Positions 44,186 through 54,102 of a DNA stretch of 64,000 bases are shown piece by piece. How positions within the stretch are numbered: the first letter of the stretch is position 1; each line of letters starts with the position of its first letter. The translations under genes were made by a program, and so were the position numbers. The DNA lies in contig JAKSRW010000002.1 of NCBI GenBank assembly GCA_024403355.1, forward strand, positions 1-64,000, read 5' to 3'. This DNA is from Lachnospiraceae bacterium. GTDB lineage: Bacteria > Bacillota > Clostridia > Lachnospirales > Lachnospiraceae. The notes under the pieces were generated by a model. That model was not told the DNA's origin. It ran no database searches and saw only the letters and a list, made by a program, of their open reading frames with translations.

Positions 44186-45109
44186 TTAGAAATGCTTGTC
44201 GTAGAATTCATCGATAAGACTTTCGATGTAGTCCTCATCGAGTTCACCGAAATGCTCCGTGATGGCTTCCTTCATGGCGTTTGTGCGATTAAGGTAACGG
44301 ATTTCATCGGGCTCGGATTCGTCGATGTCGGTCATAATACTGATATTTTTCTCCATCCAGTCCTTGATATTATTTGTGAATTCTTCTTCGCCGACCGAGT
44401 CTGCCTTTGCCTTCTTTGAACGCTTGATGGCATTAAGGCCGACACCGAGGCAGCCTGCGGCAAAAATGAAGAGCACACCTATTGCAATCATGTTGCCGTG
44501 GAACACATGGACTATGTCTAAAATGTTTAAAACGGCAAAGCCTGCAAGAAGCACTGCAAAGCCAAGGAAGGTAACGGCTGTAGTGGTCATTTCCTTTGCC
44601 TTTGCGGCCTGGGGAACATATACCCCGGCGGCAGTGTAGGTGGCGGCGTTTACGGCATCATTAAGAAGCTTTCTCTTTTCTGCGTCGGTCAGCTCCATAT
44701 CGTTTGGCGCGGCGTCTGCATTGGGCGAACTCTCGGAGGAGTCATCGCCTGCATCGTCTGTGCCGGCCTGTTCTGTCATTGCCTTTTCAAAGCTTTCCTG
44801 AATATACTGGTTTGCACGCGCATTTTCTACCTTCATGAAGGCATTGAATTCAGTTTTAGCCTTCTTTAAATCCTTCTCGTAAACCTTGACCAGATACGAA
44901 TCCTTTGTTTTGTCATATTCGTATTCGGCTTCAATATCTGAATGCTTCAGATATGCCGTAAATTTCTTTGCATAGGTTTCAACCTCGATATAGCAGAGAT
45001 CAATCATCTCCGGAATATCTGTTTCTTCGTCGATAAGCTCGGAACCGCAGTCGGTGCAGAGCTTGATGCCTTCTCTGTATTCTGTCTTACATTTTGGACA
45101 CCAGGGCAT
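44186..45109 (-). CDS. Zinc-ribbon membrane protein
   Basis: 307 residues start at 45109, eight bases after GGAGG. The N-terminus has a zinc ribbon (CPKCKTEYREGIKLCTDCG, residues 4-22), then a domain (about 35-90) resembling a DUF2007-like putative signal-transducing module (YIEVETYAKKFTAYLKHSDIE). An acidic linker and two adjacent membrane helices (about 190-235) follow, with a cytoplasmic C-terminus. Role unknown. It is convergent with the Big_2 gene and divergent from the chemoreceptor gene. Confidence 0.72.
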   Translation of the reverse strand: MPWCPKCKTEYREGIKLCTDCGSELIDEETDIPEMIDLCYIEVETYAKKFTAYLKHSDIEAEYEYDKTKDSYLVKVYEKDLKKAKTEFNAFMKVENARANQYIQESFEKAMTEQAGTDDAGDDSSESSPNADAAPNDMELTDAEKRKLLNDAVNAATYTAAGVYVPQAAKAKEMTTTAVTFLGFAVLLAGFAVLNILDIVHVFHGNMIAIGVLFIFAAGCLGVGLNAIKRSKKAKADSVGEEEFTNNIKDWMEKNISIMTDIDESEPDEIRYLNRTNAMKEAITEHFGELDEDYIESLIDEFYDKHF

Positions 45110-45219
45110 ATTATTTTCCTCCGTTTCAGTTTGCTTTACTTTCACCATTTATATCTTAAATCATATTTAAAAAATTTTCAATCACAGAGGAAAAATTACT
45201 TTTATTTATTTGCTTTTTG

Positions 45220-45228
45220 TGGTATTAT
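45220..45228 (+). promoter_or_regulatory. Extended -10 before chemoreceptor gene
   Basis: TGG followed by TATTAT (45223-45228) gives an extended -10 element; only a poor -35 (TTTTAT) lies 17 bp upstream. It would give a leader of about 45 nt. Confidence 0.4.
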
Positions 45229-45278
45229 AAGGTTGATTAATTCTACTGATTTTATCTAATGGATTGGAGGATTCTCTT

Positions 45279-47078
45279 ATGAAACTGAAAACCAGACTTT
45301 TAATAATCGCCTTTGCCCCGATACTTATTCTTTCTATTATTGCGGGAGTAATTGTCGGCGGTGCGCTTCCTGAGGTTAAGAACGATCTTCAGGAGAAAAA
45401 TCTTAAAAATGTAGCATATCTTGCGGATATGGTATTGAGCGGAATCAATGGTGATTATAAGGTCAGTGCAGGCCGGCTGTCCAAGGGAGATATGGATCAG
45501 GAGAGTCTTGATTTACTGCTTGACAGAATGGTTGGCGGGGATGATCTGGACCTGATGCTTTTCTACGGAGATACAGGCTATGCCACCACCATTAATGATG
45601 AGACAGGCTCAAGACTTACGGGCGCTGTGGCAGATCCTCTGATTTATGACAATGTAATAACACAGGGTATTACGGTCTATGACAACAGTGTGGAACTTAA
45701 CGGTGTAAAATATTATGGATTCTTCATTCCTTTGAAGAACGGTGACAGAAACTGCGGTATGATTTTTGCGGGCCGTGACAAGGCGAATGCAGACAAGCTC
45801 ACAAATCTTATCATTACCGGCGTGGCAATCGTTCTTCTGGTTTACCTTATTCTTGCGGCACTGATTGCGGGCCGTGCATCGATGAAGGTCAGCAAGGCGG
45901 TTGTGGCAAATATCGAGGCTACCGACAAGCTTGCATCGGGTGAGCTGAACGTGGTTATAGATGATAAGTACCTGAATCGTAAGGATGAGCTCGGAACTCT
46001 CGGACAGGCCAACGAGAAGCTGGCGAACATTCTGAAGGGCATTGTATATGATGCAAAGCTTTGCTCGGATAAGCTGAATGATTCGGTTGGTCATCTTAAC
46101 AAGGTTTCTTCAACTACCATTGATACCATCAGAGGTATAAAGAGTGCGGTTGCCGAAATTTCACAGGCTTCCGCAAATCAGGCGGCAGACACAGGTACTG
46201 CTTCGGACAATGTGGTTTTCATCAGCAATGCGCTTAACAGCACCGTTGAGGAAACAGGACGTCTTATCAGGAACACCGATACAATGCATGAGAAGAGCAA
46301 TGATGCACTTGCAATTCTTAATGAACTCAAGAAAATCAATGCAGATGCGGATAAGGCAATCAGGACAATTTACGAGCAGACAAATAATACAAACGATACT
46401 GCAAGGGCTATCAGCGAGAACATTGAACTGATTTCGAATATTGCAAATCAGACCAACCTTCTTTCACTTAATGCAGCCATTGAGGCGGCAAGAGCGGGCG
46501 ATGCAGGTCAGGGCTTTGCTGTTGTGGCATCTGAAATTTCGGCACTTTCTGAGCAGACAAACAATGCGGTTATGACAATCCAGCAGACTATCAATTCTCT
46601 CGTGGAGGATTCGGACCGTGCCGTTTCAACAATGAGACGTGTAAGAAGCATTATTACCAGACAGAATGAAAATGTTGACAAAACAGTAGGCGTATTTAAC
46701 AAGCTTGATGTAACAATCGATGATACCGTTTCAATCTCTGAAAAGATTCGTACCGAGGTTAAGTCACTTGAGCGTGCAAAGCATATCGTAGAGAGCTCGC
46801 TTATTAAGCTCGCAGAGGTTGCGGGGCAGAATGCTGAAGGTACAGAGAAGACTTCACAATCGATGGATACGGTAACTACTGCTGTAGAAAGCGTATCGGA
46901 TGCAGCTTCAAATATTTTCAGAATGTCTAAGAAGCTTGAGGATACAATGGCTGTATTCAGCTACACAGAGGATTACAGCTCGGGCAAGAATGAATTTGAA
47001 AGAATAGCGGTTGAAAGCTATGCGGCGGCAGCCGAGAAGAAGGTCGAGGATTCAAGAACGGTCTTCTCAAAGAAATAA
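45279..47078 (+). CDS. Methyl-accepting chemotaxis protein
   Basis: 599 residues start at an ATG after GGAGG. A short tail precedes a membrane helix (about 8-28), a ~140-residue extracellular single-Cache-like sensor (MLFYGDTGYATTIND, YYGFFIPLKNGD), a second helix near 180-200, HAMP and a cytoplasmic signalling domain with the tip SLNAAIEAARAGDAGQGFAVVA near 400 (family hairpin). It is shorter than the receptor at 30568 and probably senses a small organic ligand. Ligand unknown. Confidence 0.9.
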   Translation: MKLKTRLLIIAFAPILILSIIAGVIVGGALPEVKNDLQEKNLKNVAYLADMVLSGINGDYKVSAGRLSKGDMDQESLDLLLDRMVGGDDLDLMLFYGDTGYATTINDETGSRLTGAVADPLIYDNVITQGITVYDNSVELNGVKYYGFFIPLKNGDRNCGMIFAGRDKANADKLTNLIITGVAIVLLVYLILAALIAGRASMKVSKAVVANIEATDKLASGELNVVIDDKYLNRKDELGTLGQANEKLANILKGIVYDAKLCSDKLNDSVGHLNKVSSTTIDTIRGIKSAVAEISQASANQAADTGTASDNVVFISNALNSTVEETGRLIRNTDTMHEKSNDALAILNELKKINADADKAIRTIYEQTNNTNDTARAISENIELISNIANQTNLLSLNAAIEAARAGDAGQGFAVVASEISALSEQTNNAVMTIQQTINSLVEDSDRAVSTMRRVRSIITRQNENVDKTVGVFNKLDVTIDDTVSISEKIRTEVKSLERAKHIVESSLIKLAEVAGQNAEGTEKTSQSMDTVTTAVESVSDAASNIFRMSKKLEDTMAVFSYTEDYSSGKNEFERIAVESYAAAAEKKVEDSRTVFSKK

Positions 47079-47187
47079 GAAATATATGACCTATAGAGAA
47101 AAGGGTTGGGCAGCTCCCGACCCTTTCTCTGCAATAAATGACACTGTTTGCCGGGTTATAGGGCAGCAGGTGAAAGGCAAAAGTTTA

Positions 47188-49050
47188 ATGAGAAAATTAG
47201 CATTATCAGACGAAATATTGATGAGTGTAGATAAATCCGCGCGTTACATCGGACACGAGGTGAATGCGGTATGGAAGGATTTGGACAGTGTGGATATCAG
47301 ATTCTGCATGTGCTTCCCTGACGTATATGAGGTCGGAATGTCACATATCGGAATTCAGATTCTTTATGAGATGTTCAACCGCCGCCCCGATACCTTCTGT
47401 GAAAGAGTGTATTCCCCCTGGCCGGACCTTGATAAAATCATGCGCGAAAAGAACATTCCTCTTTTTGCCCTTGAAAGCCAGGATCCCATAAAGAATTTTG
47501 ATTTTCTGGGAATTACCCTTCAGTATGAAATGTGCTACACAAACGTACTTCAGATTCTTGAGCTTTCGCAGATTCCGCTTATGGCTAAGGACAGAAGCTG
47601 GGAGCATCCGATTGTTATCGGCGGCGGCCCCTGCACCTATAACCCCGAACCTCTTGCGGATTTCTTTGATATTATCTATATCGGCGAGGGCGAGACGGTA
47701 TATGATCAGCTTCTTGATCTGTACAAGGAATGCCGTAAAAACAATGATTCCAGACATGAATTCCTTGTGAAGGCTTCACATATTGAAGGTCTTTATATGC
47801 CTTCACTTTACGAGGTTGAATATAATGAGGACGGTACACTTGCGTCCTTTACACCGGTTGAAGGTGCACCTGAAAAGGTAAAGCGTCAGGTTGTGGCAGA
47901 TATGAGTGAAGTGGTATATCCCGATAAGCCTATTGTGCCCTATATCAAGGCCATACAGGACCGAGTTGCCCTTGAGATTCAGCGCGGCTGTATCAGAGGC
48001 TGCCGTTTCTGCCAGGCGGGTATGATTTACAGGCCTATACGTGAGAGAAGTCTGGAATTCCTCGAAAAATACGCTATTGCCATGATAAATTCCACCGGCT
48101 ACGAGGAGATTACCCTTTGTTCGCTCAGCTCAAGTGATTATACAAAGCTTGCCGAATTGATGGAATTCCTTATTGAGGAGATGGGACGCCGCAGAATCAA
48201 TATTTCTCTTCCCTCTCTCAGAATAGATGCTTTTTCGGTAGATGTTATGAAGCGTGTTCAGGATGTGCATAAGAGCAGCGTTACCTTCGCACCTGAAGCA
48301 GGAACACAGAGAATGCGTGATATTATAAATAAGGGTCTTGACGAGGAAACTATTCTTAAGGGTGCCCGTCAGGCCTATGAGGCAGGCTGGAATAAGGTCA
48401 AGCTTTATTTCATGCTCGGTCAGCCCTTCGAGGAGGATTCGGATGTTGAAGGCATTCCTCATCTGGCAGACAGTATTGCCATGGAATACTACGATACCGT
48501 TCCGAAGGAGAAGCGCCAGGGACGCTGTCAGGTAACGATTAGCACCTCATACTTTGTTCCGAAGCCCTTTACTCCCTTCCAGTGGGCGGCTCAGATTACG
48601 CCCGAGGAGTACACCAGAAGAAAGACCCTCCTTATGGATACCTTAAAACAGGAGCATAATTACAAAAGCATTAAATATAACTGGCATGACAGCCAGACTT
48701 CTATTCTGGAAGGACTTCTTGCAAGAGGTGACAGAAGAGTCGGCAGAGTTATTCTTGAGGCCTATAAGCTTGGCTGTATCTTCGATGCATGGACAGACTT
48801 TTTCGATGCTAAAAAATGGTATAAGGCTATAGAGAATGCAGGCATTGACATGGATTTTTATACCACAAGAGAGAGAAGCACGGATGAGCTTCTTCCCTGG
48901 GATTACATTGATACAGGTATCACAAAGAAGTTTCTGAAGCGTGAGTATGAGAAAGCTTCCCGTGCTGAGGTTACCAAAAACTGCAGGGATGCATGTGCCG
49001 GCTGCGGCTGCAATACCTGGAATACGGGCGTCTGTGTTGAAAATAAATAA
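47188..49050 (+). CDS. B12-binding-domain radical SAM protein (TIGR03960-like)
   Basis: The start at 47188 (MRKLALSDEIL) is typical of this Firmicute family and gives 620 residues; a longer frame from 47011 overlaps the preceding gene and is unlikely. An N-terminal cobalamin-binding-like domain (about 40-190) is followed by the radical SAM core with CIRGCRFCQAG near 272 (CxxxCxxC) and SLPSLRIDAF. The C-terminus ends with a Cys-rich NCRDACAGCGCNTW. It sits directly ahead of a DUF2344 gene and RNase G, a recurrent trio suggesting rRNA or tRNA modification (inference). Confidence 0.88.
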   Translation: MRKLALSDEILMSVDKSARYIGHEVNAVWKDLDSVDIRFCMCFPDVYEVGMSHIGIQILYEMFNRRPDTFCERVYSPWPDLDKIMREKNIPLFALESQDPIKNFDFLGITLQYEMCYTNVLQILELSQIPLMAKDRSWEHPIVIGGGPCTYNPEPLADFFDIIYIGEGETVYDQLLDLYKECRKNNDSRHEFLVKASHIEGLYMPSLYEVEYNEDGTLASFTPVEGAPEKVKRQVVADMSEVVYPDKPIVPYIKAIQDRVALEIQRGCIRGCRFCQAGMIYRPIRERSLEFLEKYAIAMINSTGYEEITLCSLSSSDYTKLAELMEFLIEEMGRRRINISLPSLRIDAFSVDVMKRVQDVHKSSVTFAPEAGTQRMRDIINKGLDEETILKGARQAYEAGWNKVKLYFMLGQPFEEDSDVEGIPHLADSIAMEYYDTVPKEKRQGRCQVTISTSYFVPKPFTPFQWAAQITPEEYTRRKTLLMDTLKQEHNYKSIKYNWHDSQTSILEGLLARGDRRVGRVILEAYKLGCIFDAWTDFFDAKKWYKAIENAGIDMDFYTTRERSTDELLPWDYIDTGITKKFLKREYEKASRAEVTKNCRDACAGCGCNTWNTGVCVENK

Positions 49051-49076
49051 GATAGCAGAAGGGCATGGTTAAATAA

Positions 49077-49934
49077 ATGTTTTTTAGAATCAGGTTTGCC
49101 AAGTATGGCGTTATAAAATTTATCGGTCATCTGGATATAATGCGTTATTTCCAGAAGGCTGTCAGACGTTCGGGTCTGCTGATTGAATACTCGCAGGGCT
49201 ACAGCCCCCATCAGCTTATGGTTTTTGCTTCACCTCTCGGTGTGGGAATTACCAGTGACGGAGAATATATGGATATTTCAGTGGAAAATGATGCGGTTGA
49301 AATTACAGAAGCCGTAAAAGCGGTTAAGGGTGATTATTCTGCTGAAATAATTAAGTCTATGACAGATGAGGAGCTTGCATTGGCAGGAAATCAGGCTGCA
49401 CAGGCGATTGCGAAGACTATTTCAGGTTCACTTACAGAGGGTACGGAGATTATTTCTATCCGTTATATTCCCTGGCGTGAGGGCGAAAAGCATCCGGAGA
49501 ATGCGATGAGTCTCGTAAACGGTGCGGATTACCTTATGTCGGTGAAGGACGGCTACTTGGTTGAAGGAATCGCAAATGAAGAAGAGGCCGCAGAAAAATG
49601 GCAGAAATTCATTTCTCAGGATTCAATCAATATTGTAAAAAAGACCAAAAACGGCGAGAAGGAAATGGATATCAAACCATATATTTTCGCGTCTGCGGTT
49701 AATGATGCCGATATAAAAGAACTTACCGATGAATACGGACTTCTTCATGCCGACAGCTATGAATCCGGAATTAAAATTTTCTTAAGACTTTCGGCCGGCA
49801 GTCAGACAAATATTAAGCCCGAGGCTGTAATGGAGGCATTTTGCGCATTTTGCGGTATTGAATTTAATGGCTTTGCATGGCAGATTCATCGTGCGCAGAT
49901 GTACAGCAATGTCTTGGAAAAAACACCATTGTAG
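49077..49934 (+). CDS. TIGR03936/DUF2344 radical SAM-linked protein
   Basis: This 285-residue partner of the preceding radical SAM protein starts with RIRFAKYGVIKFIGHLDIMRYFQKAVRRSG (first two motifs), followed by YSQGYSPHQLMVFASPLGVG, the hallmark of the family. In many bacteria it is fused to or adjacent to the radical SAM protein. Function is unknown but the genomic link to RNase G suggests RNA metabolism. It lies 26 bp after its partner and 14 bp ahead of rng. Confidence 0.87.
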   Translation: MFFRIRFAKYGVIKFIGHLDIMRYFQKAVRRSGLLIEYSQGYSPHQLMVFASPLGVGITSDGEYMDISVENDAVEITEAVKAVKGDYSAEIIKSMTDEELALAGNQAAQAIAKTISGSLTEGTEIISIRYIPWREGEKHPENAMSLVNGADYLMSVKDGYLVEGIANEEEAAEKWQKFISQDSINIVKKTKNGEKEMDIKPYIFASAVNDADIKELTDEYGLLHADSYESGIKIFLRLSAGSQTNIKPEAVMEAFCAFCGIEFNGFAWQIHRAQMYSNVLEKTPL

Positions 49935-49948
49935 GAAGGTATAAAGCC

Positions 49949-51136
49949 GTGGGGGATTCAATTATAATCGTGCGCCGCGAGGACAAAATCATCACCTGTC
50001 TGATGAATGAAAATGACCTTGTATCAATTCAGGTTGATAAGTCCGACAGCAAGCGTATGGTAGGCAATATTTATCTTGGCAAGGTCCAGAATATTGTCAG
50101 AAATATTAATGCAGCATTTGTGGAAATAGCAAATAAGCAGATCTGTTATCTGCCCGTTTCGGACAAGGAAAGACCTGTATTTTCGGACGGGGGAAACCAT
50201 CCCATCCGTGTGGGGGATGAGCTTATAGTCCAGATTTCAAAGGATGCCACAAAAACAAAGGCACCGCTCGCAACCGTGAATTTCAATCTCACAGGTAAAT
50301 ATCTGGTGCTGGTTCGAGGCAAGAATGTACTTGGTATTTCTTCCAAAATAACTGATGAAACAGCCAGGGACAGACTGAAGGCACTTCTTAAGGACAGTGT
50401 GACCAGAGATTACGGCATAGTCGTCAGAACAAATGCCGTGAGCGCATCCGATGAAACTATTCTGGCTGAGCTTGACAGACTCAGGGAGGAATACCGAAAA
50501 ATGCTGGAATTCGGTACACACCGGGTTTGCTATACGCAGCTTTATGCCGCACCGCCGTCATTTATCTGGGAGGTGCGTGACGGTTATTCCGAAAGACTTG
50601 ATAAAATCAAAACGGATGATGAAGACATATACAATCAGCTCAAGAGCTACTTCGAAGCAAGCGGTGACGAAGAAGTAAAAAAGCTTGAGCTTTATAAAAA
50701 CGATAATCTTTCTCTTTCAACTTTATACAGTATTGAGAGTAAGCTGACAAAGGCATTGCAGGAGAAGGTATGGCTGGATTCGGGTGCTTATCTTGTCATT
50801 CAGCCGACAGAGGCGCTTGTATCCATTGATGTAAATACCGGAAAGGCCATTGCGGGCCGCCAGGACATAGAGGAAACCTTCTTCAGGGTAAATTGTGAGG
50901 CGGCAGAGGAGATCGGCAGACAGATAAGGCTGAGAAATCTTTCCGGAATTATCATTGTGGATTTCATCGATATGAAGAGCGATGAACATAAAAAGCAGCT
51001 GATTAAAAGGATAAAGGCTGTTCTTGCGCAGGACAGGGTTCCGTGTCATTTTGAAGATATGACAGCACTGAATCTTGTCGAAATAACCAGAAAGAAAATC
51101 CGTAAGCCGCTTTATGAGCAGCTGGCAGAGGATTAA
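49949..51136 (+). CDS. rng: Ribonuclease E/G family protein
   Basis: The 395-residue enzyme starts at a GTG nine bases after AGGAAGG. It has an S1-like domain near the N-terminus (IYLGKVQNIVRNINAAFVEI), the DNase I-like catalytic motif SIDVNTGKA near 300 with the metal-binding Asp, and IIIVDFIDM near 340. It cleaves single-stranded RNA and matures rRNA and mRNA. It lacks the C-terminal zinc-link/degradosome tail of RNase E. In many Firmicutes rplU-rpmA follow; here a xylanase gene does. Confidence 0.9.
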   Translation: MGDSIIIVRREDKIITCLMNENDLVSIQVDKSDSKRMVGNIYLGKVQNIVRNINAAFVEIANKQICYLPVSDKERPVFSDGGNHPIRVGDELIVQISKDATKTKAPLATVNFNLTGKYLVLVRGKNVLGISSKITDETARDRLKALLKDSVTRDYGIVVRTNAVSASDETILAELDRLREEYRKMLEFGTHRVCYTQLYAAPPSFIWEVRDGYSERLDKIKTDDEDIYNQLKSYFEASGDEEVKKLELYKNDNLSLSTLYSIESKLTKALQEKVWLDSGAYLVIQPTEALVSIDVNTGKAIAGRQDIEETFFRVNCEAAEEIGRQIRLRNLSGIIIVDFIDMKSDEHKKQLIKRIKAVLAQDRVPCHFEDMTALNLVEITRKKIRKPLYEQLAED

Positions 51137-51161
51137 ATAATAGAAAGGTATGGTAGATTAT

Positions 51162-53291
51162 ATGAAAAAACGATTTTCAAGAGTGCTTGCGCTTCTTATG
51201 GCCTTGGTGCTCTGTACGGGCATTTTTGCGGGATTTGCGGCAAATGTAAAAACATCTGCAGAGGAGCTTGCGGATACTTCGGAGCTTGAGAGTCTGGCGG
51301 AAATTTACAAGGACTACTTTATTCTCGGTTCGGCCTGCGAGGCAATAAGCAACTGGAATGTTAAATCAAGAGAAATCGGTAATCCCGCAAAGGAAGCTGC
51401 TATCAGCAGAATCTTTAACAGTATTACCTGCGGCAACGAGATGAAGCCCGCCTACAACTTTGATGCCAAGTCAGAGAACCTTTTCAAAATCAATCCCGCA
51501 GCGGATGAGATGATGAAGTGGGCTACCGATAACGGTGTAGGCATGAGAGGACATGTACTTGTATGGCATTCACAGGTTAATCCGGGCTTCTTCTGTAAGG
51601 ACTTCACCGCTATGAAGGACGGTAAGGCCACCAAGTCAGAGAATGCATGGCTCGATGATGACTGTCTTGTAGACAGAGACACACTTATCGACAGAATGCG
51701 TACATATATTTATTCGATGATTGAATACACCTACGCTCATGGCTATGCCGGAACAATTTATGCATGGGACGTTGTAAATGAGGCAACCGACGAGGGCCAG
51801 GATGACGGTTTAAGACGCAGCAGCTGGTACAGAATCCTCGGTGAGGACTTCATTTACTATGCCTTCCTTTTCGCAAGAGAAGCTGAAGTAAAGTTTGCAA
51901 AACAGTATGCGGCAGATTACGGTCTTGACCCTGAGGGTGACCTTTCTTCAATCATGCCCAAGCTTTTCTATAACGACTATAATGAGTGGATTAATAAGCG
52001 TACGGATATCATCATCCGTTTTACCACACAGGATGTCCTTAACAAGGACCAGAGTATGGTAAAAAGTGATGTGATTAAGCCTGACGGAGACGGAACACTT
52101 TTTGGAGACGGTCTCATTGATGGTATCGGTATGCAGGGCCATATCAGTGATACACAGAGCATTTCTTCATACAGAAAGGCTCTTGAGGCATACAATGCCG
52201 CAGTGGGAGAGGTTCATATCACAGAGCTTGATATCGGCTGTACAAAGACAGGCGCAAAGCGTTTTTCAACACAGGCAAAGTACTGCTATGACTTTTTCTC
52301 AATGCTTATCGATGCCTGCAAAAACGGTGTAAATCTTACCTCAGTAACCTTGTGGGGACTTACTGATACTTCCTCATGGCGTGCTGAAAACGATCCCCTT
52401 TTATTTAACGGTGACCTCAGCGCAAAGCCTTCCTTCTATGCAGTGGCAATGGCAGGAAAGGGCGAGGAATACGATGCTGAAATCGCAGAAGTAGTTGAAC
52501 CCCTGGCAGATAAGTTTATCAATTTTGAGCCTTATTATGATGAGGCAGGAGACCTTGTTCCCACAGACCTTGCTTCAAATGGAATAATTCCCAGAAGCAG
52601 CGGACATCTTGCATATCTTAATCTTGCCGCAAGAAAGAACCATACACCCGACCAGGCTGTAGGCTTTGGTGTAAAGGTATCCCGTGATGACAAGGATGCA
52701 AACGTAAAATTCGATATTACAAGATATGCGGGAAATGTAATCGATCTCAGTCTTTTTGCAATGACCGATGATGCCGTTATCACAATCGGTATCGACGGTT
52801 CTTTCCCTCTGGTGCTTGATAAGAAGCAGGCAAACGGTACGGATAGTGACGGCTGGGTTGAGCTCTCAAGAAAGTTCAACGTTCCCGAGGGACTCGGTTC
52901 GGTATATATTTACGTTGAGACAGACGGCAGCAATGACTTTTTCATCGATGATATTTCCATTAAGCTTGCAGAGGCTGACGGAAGCGAAATGACGGTTACA
53001 AAGGAAATGATTGAAGACGGTGTGGGCAACGACGGCGGCGCTTCAATCGGTGCTGAAGAAGAGAAGAATCCCACTGAAGAAAATTCACCGGCAGAAGAGA
53101 AAAAGCCTGCGGATACCGCAGACAAGTCTGAGGAAAAGACTGAGGATAAGAGCGAGACAGCAGCGGTAACTCCCGCAGTTCAGGAAACAGCCGGGGAGGA
53201 GAGCTCATCACTCGGAATTATCCTTATCATTGCCGGAGTGGTACTGGCAGCTGCCGCAGTAGGCTTTGTTGTGTACAGAAAGAAAAAATAA
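51162..53291 (+). CDS. Membrane-anchored GH10 endo-xylanase
   Basis: This 709-residue protein starts at 51162 (MKKRF) with AGAAAGG upstream; an ATG at 51150 sits too close to that site. A signal peptide (about 1-33) leads to a GH10 catalytic domain (about 40-440) with acid/base Glu207 in WDVVNEA and nucleophile Glu355 in TELD. A second beta-rich domain (about 455-615) resembles a carbohydrate-binding module. A Glu/Lys/Thr-rich linker and a C-terminal membrane helix with VYRKKK at the end anchor it to the membrane. It would cut beta-1,4-xylan at the cell surface. Confidence 0.92.
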   Translation: MKKRFSRVLALLMALVLCTGIFAGFAANVKTSAEELADTSELESLAEIYKDYFILGSACEAISNWNVKSREIGNPAKEAAISRIFNSITCGNEMKPAYNFDAKSENLFKINPAADEMMKWATDNGVGMRGHVLVWHSQVNPGFFCKDFTAMKDGKATKSENAWLDDDCLVDRDTLIDRMRTYIYSMIEYTYAHGYAGTIYAWDVVNEATDEGQDDGLRRSSWYRILGEDFIYYAFLFAREAEVKFAKQYAADYGLDPEGDLSSIMPKLFYNDYNEWINKRTDIIIRFTTQDVLNKDQSMVKSDVIKPDGDGTLFGDGLIDGIGMQGHISDTQSISSYRKALEAYNAAVGEVHITELDIGCTKTGAKRFSTQAKYCYDFFSMLIDACKNGVNLTSVTLWGLTDTSSWRAENDPLLFNGDLSAKPSFYAVAMAGKGEEYDAEIAEVVEPLADKFINFEPYYDEAGDLVPTDLASNGIIPRSSGHLAYLNLAARKNHTPDQAVGFGVKVSRDDKDANVKFDITRYAGNVIDLSLFAMTDDAVITIGIDGSFPLVLDKKQANGTDSDGWVELSRKFNVPEGLGSVYIYVETDGSNDFFIDDISIKLAEADGSEMTVTKEMIEDGVGNDGGASIGAEEEKNPTEENSPAEEKKPADTADKSEEKTEDKSETAAVTPAVQETAGEESSSLGIILIIAGVVLAAAAVGFVVYRKKK

Positions 53292-53318
53292 ACGACAAAT
53301 GAGATAGCAACAATTATC

Positions 53319-53347
53319 TTGATTTATTGCTTTTTCCTTGCTAAAAT
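53319..53347 (+). promoter_or_regulatory. Promoter of DUF6935-type gene
   Basis: TTGATT (53319-53324), 17 bp and TAAAAT (53342-53347), about 35 bp before the start codon at 53382. Confidence 0.55.
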
Positions 53348-53381
53348 AAGGAACGTAAATATGCTTTGAGGAGGTATTATT

Positions 53382-53882
53382 ATGGCATCTAACACATTTT
53401 CGTTTAGTGCATTACCTGCAAATGTTGGGGAACTGCAGGCATTAGCTGAGGCAGAAATGAAGACACCTTTCCAGACAGCGGCACTTGCCGTTGCGGTATT
53501 CTGCCGTTATGAGAACTCTGTTGATGATTGTATCGCAATGCTTGATTATCTGAAGGGACCTGAGCCTACCAATAATTTTGACAAGCAGTTCATCCGTGAC
53601 AGACTTGTCGGAAAGACATATGTGCCCCGCTCATATTTTGCGGGAACATCACCCTCAAATAATTATCAGGCAACAGCACCCTATACGGTGACTGTAAGCG
53701 ATAACCCTTATTCATATACCAATGAGAACTATGCCACACTCTGGATTTCTTCATCAGGTGCGGATAACCCCCGTCAGATTACACTCAGACTTAAGCCTTC
53801 TACAGGCGTCTGGTATGTAAATGATTACAAGGGACTTCTTCCCGACATCAGAAAGCCCGTGGCTGAGGATCCCTGGGCATAA
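53382..53882 (+). CDS. DUF6935-like small cytoplasmic protein
   Basis: This 166-residue protein without signal or membrane segment has a strong GAGGAGG site. Features are LPANVGELQALAEAE, AALAVAVFCRYENS, FIRDRLVGKTYVPRSYF and a C-terminal RQITLRLKPSTGVWYV. It resembles DUF6935, a family seen in Clostridia with no known function. It precedes the riboswitch-controlled purine genes but ends before the riboswitch. Confidence 0.65.
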   Translation: MASNTFSFSALPANVGELQALAEAEMKTPFQTAALAVAVFCRYENSVDDCIAMLDYLKGPEPTNNFDKQFIRDRLVGKTYVPRSYFAGTSPSNNYQATAPYTVTVSDNPYSYTNENYATLWISSSGADNPRQITLRLKPSTGVWYVNDYKGLLPDIRKPVAEDPWA

Positions 53883-53927
53883 AGCTGAGCTTAATAAAGC
53901 TTGCGGTAAGTAATTGGATACCTGCAA

Positions 53928-54023
53928 ATTTGCGCGACTGACGGAAGAGGGCGACAGCCCTGGTGGATTTAACCACAGGGAGCGGAAATGAGCAAAACAA
54001 CTATGAGTCGACCGTCTGGGCAC
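53928..54023 (+). ncRNA. ZTP (pfl) riboswitch
   Basis: The leader carries the pfl-motif landmarks: GCGACTGACGG, a short variable hairpin (GGGCGACAGCCC), GGTGGATTTAACCAC, the conserved CAGGGAGCGG and the 3' CCGTCTGGGCA (54012-54022) that forms the pseudoknot side. ZTP/ZMP (AICAR phosphate) binding signals 10-formyl-THF shortage and turns genes on. Downstream genes consume ZMP with 10-formyl-THF, an exact biological fit. Confidence 0.92.
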
Positions 54024-54053
54024 ATTGATCATAATATCAGTGTGCCCTTTTTT
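54018..54053 (+). terminator. Riboswitch-controlled terminator
   Basis: GGGCACATTGAT (54018-54029) pairs fully with ATCAGTGTGCCC (54036-54047), followed by six T's. The first bases GGGCA are shared with the aptamer, so ligand-bound aptamer and terminator exclude each other: a transcriptional ON switch. Confidence 0.9.
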
Positions 54054-54102
54054 ATTAGGGTAACAAAATTTATGGCGGAAAATCCGCAGAAAGGAACTTG
54101 TC

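Noticed and set aside
47011..47187. Longer N-terminus for the radical SAM gene
   Set aside because: It would overlap the end of the chemoreceptor gene by 68 bp, and the conserved family start MRKLALSDEIL is at 47188.
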